From the NCBI GenBank assembly GCA_963978545.1, contig OZ021728.1, positions 1,736,001 to 1,800,000 on the forward strand: a DNA stretch of 64,000 bases, read 5' to 3'. This document shows, piece after piece, positions 54,253 to 64,000 of this stretch. Source of the stretch: Linyphia triangularis. Lineage: Eukaryota; Arthropoda; Arachnida; Araneae; Linyphiidae. Under the pieces are notes generated by a model that was not told the DNA's origin, did no database searches, and worked only from the letters and a program-made list of their open reading frames with translations. A program made the position numbers and the translations under genes. Each line of letters opens with the position of its first letter. The stretch's first letter is position 1.

Positions 54253-54551
54253 CTCCGCGTCATCCACGCAGCCACCTCCGGATCCGCGGATAGAGCCTCC
54301 AGCTGCTGAGCCTGGACCCTGCCGGACACGCGAAGTGACTGCACGGATCCGGACCTCGAAGATCCGGTGGATCTGCCGGATCGGAGACTACGGCGTCCGC
54401 TGGACGGGGGTCCCTGCGGGGAGTAGGTGAGGGGGGAGGATGAGAACCACGCATGCGCGAGGGCGGAGGAGGCGGGAGGGCGAGTGGCAGGGTCCGTCTG
54501 GAGGAGGAGGCGGACGAAGGACTTGGCCTCTTCCGAAACGTTGCTCCACAC
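54253..54551 (-). CDS. Exon of a Ser/Thr protein kinase (CAMK-like), C-lobe end
   Basis: Acceptor TTCCAG precedes 54551 and donor GTGAGG follows 54253, giving a 299-nt exon. It encodes VWSNVSEEAKSFVRLLLQTD then PATRPPASSALAHAWF, the last helices of a protein-kinase domain, with the conserved Arg of DPxxRP and the final H-x-W/F. The pattern fits CAMK-group kinases, including PSKH1-like ones. A Ser/Arg/Gly-rich segment (SGRRSLRSGRSTGSSRSGS) follows. The exon is strongly GC-rich against AT-rich flanks. No other exon of this gene was found, so the ATP site and catalytic loop lie outside the window or in unrecognised exons. Confidence 0.68.
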
Positions 54552-54559
54552 CTGGAATG

Positions 54560-55270
54560 AAAGAGAGAAATCAGTGACGTTCGTTACTTCAGGTTATAGC
54601 GCAATCTCAAAACCAAGTAATAAAAGGAAAACGATGAAACAGAAACGAGTAGGGTGGACACAACTTGCCACAGTCTACCTCGAACCTTTTCAGTCGAAAT
54701 ACAGAATGTACAATAGTCACCAAGCGTCACAATCTCAGTTGCATCTAGGTTTTGTTGTCGTTCGTTGTTCTCTCGTCTCCGATTGACGAGTTTCGCTGTA
54801 AAATTATCGCTAACAATTAAAACGCCTTTTGCCTTTGATAAACCATTTTTGAAAACATGGCCTCGAGTTCTTCCAAAAAGAGAAAAATGGATGAAGAAAA
54901 TCGCGAATTTAAGAAAAAATGGACTGAATTGTAATGCATTCATTAAAGAAAATTAACTCTATCAACTTGCTTCATCTGCCAAGATTTTTACACCATAAAA
55001 TTTTTTGTAATTAAAACCTCATATTGATGCTGTTTATATTTATTCTTTTAAAGGTTATTTAAAAATTTTACGATTCTGATTATTGAATGTCTTCCATTAA
55101 ACCTTACATTTTTTTTAAACAATTCTTCATTGTTTCAAATAGCACAAAATCCAACATATTCACAAAATGACACAATAATGAAATATCACACCTCACAAAA
55201 GAATCCTAATAAATTCATATGAGTTTATTTATAATCTTCCGGCAGCTTTGAACTCCCCCCACCGGGTAAA
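54560..55270. other. Probable kinase intron, nothing recognised
   Basis: AT-rich. Overlapping frames of 119 codons on both strands (54427-54786, 54584-54943) show no motif. Confidence 0.4.
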
Positions 55271-55281
55271 TACGTTTGCAC

Positions 55282-55910
55282 TAAAAGGTTGGCGATATAT
55301 CGATACGACGATATTTAAAAAAAAAAAATATTGATAGTAAAAATATCGATACAAGTCACCGATATATCGATATTTTCAAACATTTTTAGTTTTTTGATAA
55401 TCGTTTTGTAGTTCCACGTGTTTTTTCGATTTTCTTTATTCCCTTTTCAAAAACTTCAAAACTAAGGTTTGGACTTGGCTGAGAGACAGTTAAAATGGCA
55501 CCCTAATTAAAAAGAAAACATGATGTAATAGAAAGATAAGATCATTTATTAGTAGTCATTAACATAGCGCCGTTTCTGTTGCCAGCGTGTGCCTGGAATT
55601 TGCATCTAATTTTTAAATATTTAAAATATCTTTATCATAATAAATGTGAATTTATGCATTGACATCCAAATGTATTTTATTTATTTTGATTAATAATATA
55701 ATTTATTTATTAAAGCAATTTTTATAATTTATTTATTAAAACAATTTTTATAGTTTATTTATTAAAGCAATTTTGGCATGAATTCATGAAAAGTAAAAAT
55801 TTGTCCCGAAAAACTCTTAAAAAAAAAATCATGTATCGATATATCGTTATTTTTTTTCTATGCAACGATATAGAATCGATATTTATTTTAATCAATTTTT
55901 CCGACCTCTA
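55282..55910. mobile_element. hAT-like MITE, TAGAGGTCGG family, copy 3 (629 bp)
   Basis: Perfect 8-bp duplications GTTTGCAC at 55274-55281 and 55911-55918. Left end decayed (TAAAAGGTTGGCGATAT), right end TTTCCGACCTCTA. About three units of the TTATAATTTATTTATTAAAR repeat (55690-55775). Confidence 0.9.
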
Positions 55911-56097
55911 GTTTGCACCTCTCTTCCCTTGTCCAAGTTTGCACCTCAACATATCACTTATTGCTAGTGGCGCCGTCTAGTGTCAGTTGAGGGAATTAAA
56001 AGTTCTTAGTAACGTTAAACTGTAAATAATCCATACAAAAATTGGCATTGAGCATTGTTCACCTAATCAGGATTCCCAATCATTTTCGAAACTAAAC

Positions 56098-57060
56098 TAG
56101 GGGTGTGGAACATTGCACAACTTACAATTACACTCAATGCAGATCACTGCATTTAAATCTGCCATGGATCGGTGTAATTAACAGTTTTCATAATTTAATT
56201 AATTTAAAAAAATTGGCCAGTTTGGTCAATTGGCAAAAAAAAAAAAAAAAAAATTGACAGATTTCCAAAAAATTCCACGATTTTACGGCAAACTTTTTTT
56301 AAATTTCCTCAATTTTTCCAGATATGTAGATCAAATAGAACATTTATGCCAAAGAAAAAATATACCATTTTTTTTAAATTAGATTTAGCAGTAATGAAAA
56401 GTTTAAATTATACCGTAACATGAAACTTCTAACGATCACCAGAATTCAACGGGTTTGTTTTGGTTGTATTCAGATTATCTGGCGCCGTCAGCAACACGAG
56501 AGGCTATAATGCGCCGAAACTTTCGTCATTAGACAAGCCAACATACATTTACAAACACCCATGCCTAACACGGGACTCGAACCCCCCAACCTCGTGGTCC
56601 AGAAGCTAGCACCCTAACCACTATACCGTTTGGTCGGCCACAATTCAACGGTAAAAATTCGCCAAAATACGAATGAGGTAAAAGTACTTTCAAAACAATA
56701 GAAAAATTCCTCCAGAAACAGAAAGCTCTCTGATTTTAAGGTTCTGTAGTCACTATATTCCATTATCCTTTCTTTTAAGTGAAACAGAGGATACAAAATG
56801 GTTGATGTTCAAAGAAAGAAAACTCTGTGTTTAAACTTTTTACGCGTTTATCGCATTTCTACGGGAATTTCAGGATGTTTAGAACACTTTAAAAGGCATT
56901 AACATAGCTATTTTAATCAAAATCATTAGAGCCATTTTTTTGGCAATTGCTGAAAACTAATTTTACACGCATGCGTCATTTTGACACAAACCTTAATGAC
57001 ATTATTTTAATTTAAAGTATAAAAAATAAGCTTCAGACATTTTGACCCATAAAGTTAACT
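56098..57060 (+). repeat. Repeat family X copy interrupted by SINE-1
   Basis: Starts CTAGGGGTGTGGAACATTGC then ACAACTTACAATTACACTC. GAAACAGAGGATACAAAATG and AAAATCATTAGAGCCATTTT blocks follow the SINE. Right end unclear. Confidence 0.58.
56453..56639 (-). mobile_element. SINE-1 copy (tRNA-derived SINE)
   Basis: Flanked by AATTCAACGG on both sides (AGAATTCAACGGG left, ACAATTCAACGGT right). Complete head. Confidence 0.88.
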
Positions 57061-57315
57061 TTCAATACGTTACACATAACACTGTCGGAGTTAATTTCAA
57101 AACTATACAAACATGAATTTTCAGAAATTTTTCAAACAGTATTAATTTTTTTTTAGGTGGGAATGGAATATGCATCCACGTGACGTAATTTTAGGAGAGG
57201 GGGGAGTGAGAAAAAAAGTCTAAATTTTGCGCGACGTAATTTATGTACGTAGTCATTGTCACCCATTAGTATGTACATGCAATCAAGTCGTAAGAATTAA
57301 CTGCCCTTTATAGGC

Positions 57316-58289
57316 TGGTTGGTTGTTTTCAGATTATCTGGCGCCGTCAGCAACACGAGGGCTATAATGCTCCGAAACATGCGTCATTAGACAAGCCAAC
57401 ATACATTTACAAACAAACACCCATGCCTAACACGGGACTCGGAACCCGCAACCTCACGGTCTAGAGCAGCGTCAGCCACTAGGCGGCACGCGGGCCGGCA
57501 GTACCGAAGAGCAAAAATCAAATTTTGCGGAAATAATTTTAATTTGTCTACAATAGTATGTGTTTACTACCAAAACCGCGTTTTCTATTAAGTGGCCAGT
57601 GTCAGTAAATCAGAAAAATAAAAAAAGCAATCGTTTGAATTATTACCAATGACGCATTGCTTAGTTTTGTACTTATGATAGATACCCTACCCCACCGACT
57701 CGTGAATGGCACAGTTCGATTTCTGCATTTTTGAATGTGATGGCAAGAGCTGGGTGTTATAATACATACTGGCCTCTTTTGTTTTGACGTGAAAAGAAGT
57801 ATCTCTATGACTCCAGTGCAATAATAGCGTCGCGGACTAGTTTTAAGCGCAAAGTAGATAGTGAAAAGCGGACCAGCCGTCATCGTCTCGCAATTAACAT
57901 CGACTAAAATGAGGGATTTAGGAGGAAATATCTTTATTGATTACGAGTTTATGTCAAGTCACATTGTAATATTGTCACTAAAGATTAACTTCTTTTATAA
58001 CTTTGATGTACAATGTAAAGAAATTTTTTTTTTTTTTAATTATTTGAAACAAGAATCAAATATCAATTATTTTTTTATTAATATAAAAAAGTTAAATTAT
58101 TGTTTCAGTTTTCAAAATTGTTTTATATTGTTGAGTCTTTAGTAATTATCACATTTGTAACATTGAACATATGTAGTAAAGCAATATATTTATTGGCGTA
58201 TTCGGAATAAATCTGCGGCCCGTCTCTCAAAGTTGTTGCGAACGCTGGTCTAGAGGCTAGCACGCTAACTACTATACCGTTTAGTCGGC
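57316..58289 (-). mobile_element. SINE-1 copy split by a hAT element
   Basis: SINE body and most of the head at 57316-57466. The rest of the head resumes at 58256 (GCTAGCACGCTAACTACTAT). Outer flanks share ATAGGC. The break is the hAT insertion at 57467-58247. Confidence 0.88.
57467..58247. mobile_element. hAT-like element inside a SINE (781 bp)
   Basis: Ends CAGCGTCAGCCACTAGGCGG and TTGTTGCGAACGCTG. Perfect 8-bp duplications GTCTAGAG at 57459-57466 and 58248-58255, belonging to the SINE. Subterminal GCGGGCC and GCGGCCCG. Confidence 0.87.
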
Positions 58290-58666
58290 ATAGGCAGCCA
58301 GCACAGAGATTAGTCCTACGTGGCAGAGAGCAATGAAATTAGTTTCCGAAGCGACGAAAGCGAGCCGACGCTTGCGTAATCGTGTTCGACAAGTGCACAA
58401 AGAAGTCCTTTTATAATAACAAAAGTTTGGGCTAAAATAGATTTCACTCGAGCAGACTGATTAGAACAGGGCCTTGAAACTGCTGCTGGACTTAAGAAAG
58501 TTGTTGCTGGCATTAAGAGGAATGCGTCACACGCCTTTTGATCTGACAGGCGACTTATTGTGCCCATTCCCCCCCACGAATTTTGAGGGCCCCCAAATTA
58601 ACCTGAAATATTCTAATGAAAATCACTTCTCTTCCACAATGTATGGAGGAAGTCGTAATAAGTATA

Positions 58667-59067
58667 CAGGGTTCTCACTCAAAATCACAGAATGAAAATC
58701 ACTGACTTTTCAATGACTTTTAAGGACCAAAATAATGTTTTTAAGGACCTTTGAAAATTTGTTTTCAGGCATCAGATCTCCTATATAAATTATTAATAAA
58801 GTATATTCTACCAGAAAAGTTATAAGTTGGCGCATGCGTAGTACAAATATGTCAGAGAATTCCAATATAGTGCAGATAAGTGGTGGTCACGCGGTGATAG
58901 TAAGTTTGAGTAGTATTTTTTATAAATTTTGCATTTGGACACACAACATCTGCAAAAATTATGAGTTTTAAAGACCTCTAAGCATTTTCAAGCACTTTTA
59001 AGGCCTTGAAAACAAGTTCAAAAATATTAAGCAGTTTTAATTACTTTCAATGACCGTGGGAACCCTG
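58667..59067. mobile_element. 5-bp-TSD hAT-like MITE, copy 6 (401 bp)
   Basis: Ends CAGGGTTCTCACTCAAAATC and CGTGGGAACCCTG. Perfect 5-bp duplications GTATA at 58662-58666 and 59068-59072. Confidence 0.9.
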
Positions 59068-59281
59068 GTATACTCACTATGTTACAAACTTCTAGGCCCA
59101 CTGCATTTAGAAACCACTTTCTACTTTGATATTGGAAAAAGTACTCAAAAGTACATCGCAAAGCGTTCCCGAGTACTGGACAATTTGCGTACATGCGTAA
59201 CATTTTCTCCGCTATTATATTTCTTCCTACAACCTGAATCGGGAGAAGGGAACGAGGTGACATTTGCGTATACAAATATAT

Positions 59282-59963
59282 TGTTACGAATTTTTGTAAA
59301 TATTTCGTAGTGTTAATTTTGTAAATAGGAAAATTTATGTACATTTCGCATAAGGCAATGCTATAGTTTGTTTCCCTGCAATGAGTCTCTTGATGCTTGA
59401 TAACGAGTTTTACAGAGGTAACGCTGGGAAGCGAGTTTTACAAGGAGCAGGGCATTTAACATTATGGTAATGGCAATCTCAGATAGAGCCAAGTTGGCGA
59501 CGGTTTTGACGACCATTTGGCGGCATTTTCGGTCCCCATGTACATGTATAGGACTTTTCGACTACGATCTGGAAAGTTCTCCAAATATCTACCTCTAGAA
59601 GATTCACCTGTCCTATATAAGGCTGACCAAGAGAGCGGGGAAGTTAGTTGACTGAATTTGAGTCACTGAGTGAGTTGTTAGCTGAGTCCATTAGCTGACT
59701 GGAATTACTGAGTCTCAGTGAGCGTTCAGAGAGTTCCGAAAGCGACTGTATTGCATTGTCTTGTGCAGCGATTTGTAGCAGTTGTGTTGTCAAGTTTTTA
59801 ACTGCTGTTTTGTGCTCTATTGTTGTGAAAAGAGCTGTATTCTGTCTACTAGAACGAGAAGTTCTGGAGTTGTAAAGGAATCGGTGAAGACTGATATTGG
59901 AATAAATATCTGCAAGTTTTGATCTTCTTTGGCTTCAAATCTTTCGAACCCGTCCACGCAACA
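59282..59963 (+). mobile_element. Solo LTR, gypsy-like (682 bp)
   Basis: Begins TGTTACGAATTTTTG and ends CACGCAACA (TG...CA). Flanked by ATAT on both sides (59278-59281, 59964-59967). A TATA box (CTATATAAGGC, near 59613) and a GGAATAAATA polyadenylation signal (near 59900) lie in the right order for U3-R-U5. No second LTR or coding region was seen. Confidence 0.75.
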
Positions 59964-59967
59964 ATAT

Positions 59968-60726
59968 TTCTAATATCCTCACAATAGTTATTTATGCAGC
60001 AAGTAATACTTTTGCAAACGAGGTAACTCGCTTATTTGACGAATGCGAAAGCACGATTCAAATAATTTACCAGGACCTCAAGAAAAATATTTTCTTCCTG
60101 CGTACACAAATGCCATATCCAAAAATTTCCCGCGAGTCTGCGGGCTTTAAATTATACCGCTGAAGAATATTAAATGTTACGTACTATTGAGAATTAAAAG
60201 TTGTTTCATTCAAAATCTTCTTGGCATTGATTTTGGAAGCACCACTCTGCAGGATAAACATCGGTTTAAAATGGCACATTTCCAGTTGCAATATTAGGGT
60301 CATTGGTTGGCTTTAAGGTTGTGAAACGATAGCAAACCACTGATGCTTGTCCGGCATGCCTCCTTTCATAACTATTTTAATTTTTGTGCTCTCGATTTAA
60401 ATGCTGTGAATAGTTTTGCTCCAACATTTCGTGCAAATACGGCATTTTATCTTCATTGTCTTGCTTGGATAGCTAGCTCCTTATCATTTTAAAGAAAAAT
60501 GTGGTTTCTTTTAAATTACAATAGAATATCCAAGAATTTTTTCAAATTAAAAAGAAGAATGAAAGAAATAAACTCTCAGTGTAATTACAGGTTTCGAATC
60601 AGGAAATAAAACCCCCTCTTATGTCAACACTTCTCCCTTCCAAAATAACTGGAATTTCTCCTTCCTATATCGAAGTAACATTTGACTATAATTTCCTGTG
60701 GGATCCGACGATTTCCTGCGTACATC
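59968..60726. other. Intergenic DNA, nothing recognised
   Basis: No exon or shared repeat found. Confidence 0.4.
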
Positions 60727-60734
60727 GTACGCGG

Positions 60735-62253
60735 CAAAGGCGGCCCTAGGTTCATTTTTCAGGGGGGGGGGCATTTTAAACTTTAAGTTCGTAAAATGTA
60801 TGCACTATGTAACCTAATTATAATAAACTAACTGCTGATTAAATGCTTGATTGCAATGATAAGTGTAGAATTTTCTAAATTAATAATTTTCATTTGATGC
60901 AGAATTAAAAAAGTTAACTTAAGCTTGAATTGCTCTCCTGAAAAATAAGAAAAGAGTAAAACAAAGAAATTACAAAAAATAAAAAATAGTTAATAATTGT
61001 TTTACAATCACACTTCTTTACTCTTTGAAAGCCTAAAGAACAAAATCCAATTTCCTCTGCTTTGTTTTGGCAAATCTGCCTATGACACAGCTCACATCAA
61101 TGTTTATGTCTCTGTGAGTATGCAGCAAGCTAAGTCCTGCTAACCTTTCTTCCCCCATTCTAGCTCTTAGCCACGTTTTCAAGCGTCGAAGGGTAGAGAA
61201 ACTTCATCAGCAACTTCATCAAGCTTCTTCAGCAGAGGCAACGCTAACTGGTAGTGTTGCCAAAATTTTAAGTAACTCGTAAATAGTAGGATATACATAT
61301 TTGTCACAAGCTCTCATTGTATCTATGGCAGAAGTGGGGAGCTATTCTTTTTTCCATTTCTCTCTCCATAGTGCTAGCTCACTTTCAATCAGAATAACAC
61401 TCATTTGTGTCAGTCCTAAAATTGGTATGAACTTCTTTAATAAGTTTTAAAGCTCGTTGCTTTCTGATTCTGTTGGCTTTTCCATATCGGAGGTTGGAAT
61501 CAGTAATCGAAAGCCAAAACAATCCAAATTTTCTTTTGGAAATCTTCCTATTAGGTCTTCAATTATATTATCCAATAAAGGTATGTAAACCGAGATTCTA
61601 AAATACTCTTCTGGTATTTGAGTATTTCTTTTTAGAGAAGTATTTAAAAATGCTCTCATTTTTTCTTTTTGAAGACATATTGTAGATATTCGTCACTAAT
61701 TACTCGAGGTAAAATGATCACGAAATCTTTAAACAACGAATAAAAGTGTTGCTAGTTCAACAGATATTTTCACAATAAATGGCCTGTCTAAACTAGCTAT
61801 AACAATAACACAGTACCGATTCCATGCCCAAGTGACAAAAGTCACACACTAGTCCAGACATCACGTGTTGAAATTACCCTCGGCGCCATGGTTGCTTAGA
61901 AGAGCATGGTTGTTCCAAAAAGGGGCAGAGGCCCCCGGGAAAAAGGAAATCGTCGTTTAGGAGGGGGATGGTCACTACCTGTGTACTTGTGTTGTGTACC
62001 GGGTATTGTGTCGTGTGTTGTGTACGTAAATACATTTAAAACCAGGGTTTTTTCTGGGGGGGGGGGGGGGGCCTATAATTTTTTGTACTGTAAAGAAAAA
62101 ATTTACGTTAATGAAATTGTGCTTAAAAATCTGTATTTTCACAGTTTTTTAAACTGGAAATTCTCAAAGAGTTTTGGGATATTTGAAAGGGCTAGGAAGG
62201 AAGAGGGAACCCTTCAAGGAGGGGGCCATGGCCCCCCCTTGAAGCCGCCAATG
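60735..62253 (-). mobile_element. hAT element with decayed ZMYM1-type transposase
   Basis: Perfect 8-bp duplications GTACGCGG at 60727-60734 and 62254-62261. Ends CAAAGGCGGCCCTAGG and CCTTGAAGCCGCCAATG are imperfect inverted repeats. The minus strand carries the transposase C-terminus: IPEEYFRISVYIPLLDNIIE (61447-61659), then LPVSVASAE, then LRRLKTWLRARMGEERLAGL and SLLHTHRDI (about 61045-61190). The last blocks are the hAT dimerisation region. Frames are broken by stops. N-terminal and most catalytic parts are gone. Confidence 0.88.
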
Positions 62254-62368
62254 GTACGCGGTCCATTTTATCGGACTCTGTAATTTACTGAATTTGAAAA
62301 AGTATTTTTCACGTGTTGCATACAATATTTTTTTATAATCACGAACAAAATATTAATCTTTTTCTGTA

Positions 62369-62592
62369 CTAAACTTCAACTTAACTAGACATCACTTAGA
62401 CCGTAGATCGTCACAGTGCTCATAGGTATTTAATCCATTTTGGCAGAGTGAAGACATTATTCTCGCCAAACGCCTTTTGTTCTGTTGTGGTTTGGCGAAC
62501 ATTATGCTTTCACGCCGCCAAAATGGATTAAATACCTATGAGCACTGTGACGATCTACTGTCTAAGTGATGTCTAGTTAAGTTGAAGTTTAG
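62369..62592. mobile_element. Fold-back MITE, 224 bp, TA target, copy 2
   Basis: CTAAACTTCAACTTAACTAG on the left pairs with CTAGTTAAGTTGAAGTTTAG on the right. TA at 62367-62368 and 62593-62594. Inner arms meet near ATTATTCTCGCCAAA and TTTGGCGAACATTAT. Confidence 0.9.
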
Positions 62593-62839
62593 TATAATCA
62601 TTTTGAATAAAAAATAGTGGCGAAAGTACCACTTTTTCGCGAAGAGTGCGGAAAAGTAACTTTTTTCTCGCATGAATCGTGCTTTTAAATATCATACATT
62701 GAAATGACATATATTCCGAAGAAATTCATCGACTCGAGTTGAAAACGCTAATAAATATATGTATTAAAAATATTTTATGCACGTGATTATAAAAAAATAT
62801 TGTACGTGGGAAAATACTTTTTCAAACGTAACTCGTTTG

Positions 62840-63108
62840 AAAAAGTATTCCTTTCCCCCACTGTTTGCATAAATAATTATTCAGCGATAGATTTTTTTTT
62901 GTGTGTATTTCACGCACAAGCAAGGACAACGTAATATCTATCGAATGAAACCACCAATCTTGCCATTTTAGGCGTGTTTTTTTATTATTATTTATTTAAA
63001 TGAGTGAAAATAAGAAAAGAGTAAGTAACACTATGTTAAATTTTACTGCAATGACCAATATTATATAGTGTAATTGAAAGTTGTGCGATGTTCCACACCC
63101 TAAGCGTA
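62840..63108 (-). repeat. Repeat family X copy (partial, reverse)
   Basis: Ends AGTGTAATTGAAAGTTGTGC then GATGTTCCACACCCTAA. Left part truncated. Confidence 0.55.
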
Positions 63109-63194
63109 ATATGGTGCGTGCTTCTTCACGAAAAATATCGTTTCTGAAATTAATTTTCTAAATATAAAAACAGATTTCAACATTAATTTAATTT

Positions 63195-63876
63195 AATACC
63201 AATTATTACTTTCAATTACTCATATGTATACATACGGTAATGTAAGTATAGCGTTCGGTCAAAAAAAAAATCGGTTTTTTTTTCTGCATTTCTTTACGTT
63301 TCGGAACATCCTGATTTCTTTAAAATTGATCAAGAAAAAATGTCTGTCTGTAATCAGCATAACTCCCGAACAAATTGACCTACGATGTTCAAATTTGTTT
63401 TGAGAGATAGTGGCGGCCATGGGACCAACCGTTAAGATTTTCATCAAAATCGCGCATGTGCGCATAAGGTAGTTGACATTTAAAAAAAAAAATCATGTTT
63501 TTTTAATGATTGTTAAAAAACGGCTCTAACGATTTTGACCAAAATCGACGGGGTAATGCCTCTTAAGGTGTTCCTAAACATCCCCACATCCGAAATTTCC
63601 GTAAATATGCTTTAATGGCGTAAAAAGTTGATAAACGAATACCTTCAACACAGAGTTCCTCTTTTCTTGAACATAGCTCATCAACTACCGTTTTTTTCTC
63701 CTCTCCCCAAGTTCCACTTATAAGAAAGGATAAATATAAGAATTATCGAAAATTATAATGCCAAACTGGCCATTTCTCTAAGCGAATGATGAAAATATAA
63801 AAGCGGTAAATGACGCAAATCCACATTAGTAATACAGTGTAACTGAAAGTTGTGCGATGTTCCACACCCCTAGTTT
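63195..63876 (-). repeat. Repeat family X copy (reverse, near complete)
   Basis: Left block TTACTTTCAATTACTCATAT and right end GTAACTGAAAGTTGTGCGAT then GTTCCACACCCCTAG. Contains TCCCGAACAAATTGACCTAC. About 680 bp, the best guide to unit length. Confidence 0.62.
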
Positions 63877-64000
63877 ATAATGGCTAACGAACCCGCATGA
63901 AAATAAAGTAAAGCATACCTTATATAAATAACATTCAGGAGCCTCCATGAAATTCTAAACATGGAAAGCTTCCGACATGAATCCTCGAACTTTTTAACGT

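Noticed and set aside
54427..54943. Pair of 119-codon frames on opposite strands
   Set aside because: One covers the kinase exon in antisense, the other lies in the flanking intron; neither has recognisable motifs.
3313..58289. True tRNA genes within the SINE-1 heads
   Set aside because: The heads resemble a tRNA but lack a paired 3' acceptor strand and continue into a shared SINE body.
61906..62283. 125-codon plus-strand open frame
   Set aside because: Lies at the end of the hAT element over low-complexity G and C runs; composition explains the open frame.

Overview
The window looks like nuclear DNA of an arthropod, possibly an arachnid. It is AT-rich, has short exons with GT-AG introns, one ribosomal-protein gene in five exons, and is densely packed with transposable elements. 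The clade guess rests on the mix of repeats (a BEL/Pao element, an R1/Jockey-like LINE tail, tRNA-derived SINEs) and is weak. No bacterial genes, operons, CRISPR arrays or rRNA genes were seen.

Three host gene loci can be supported, all on the minus strand. (1) 5106-17787: a four-exon gene for a 233-residue protein with a trihelix (Myb/SANT-like) N-terminus and a Leu/Gln-rich C-terminal helix. It has a polyadenylation signal below the stop and a ZNF143/Staf-like motif upstream of the start. (2) 26689-39251: ribosomal protein L14, five coding exons, 159 residues, spread over 12.6 kb because the introns hold many transposons. (3) 54253-54551: one isolated GC-rich exon encoding the end of a Ser/Thr kinase domain.

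The rest is mainly mobile DNA. At 0-5 kb are LINE fragments and a Tc1-like relic. Twelve copies of one tRNA-derived SINE (SINE-1) are scattered over 3-20 kb and 48-58 kb, all in the same orientation. Two smaller SINE families (SINE-2, SINE-3) end in a similar AACC-type tail. Many short DNA transposons have target-site duplications (TSDs) that can be read directly: hAT-like (8 bp), a hAT-like group with 5-bp TSDs, a related group with 6 bp, piggyBac-like (TTAA) and mariner/pogo-like (TA).

At 41.2-48.5 kb lies a BEL/Pao LTR retrotransposon with matching 5-bp TSDs and a tRNA-Gly-type primer site. Its gag-protease region is deleted, its reverse transcriptase is frameshifted, and a 2.3-kb P-like transposon carrying half a THAP domain sits in the end of its integrase. 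At 57-63 kb are a SINE split by a hAT element, a solo LTR, and a hAT carrying a decayed ZMYM1-type transposase.

The strongest unusual points are the trihelix-like gene, the 5-bp-TSD family with six copies, the three-level nesting in RPL14 intron 4, the P-like/THAP insertion in the BEL element, and the one-way SINE-1 orientation.
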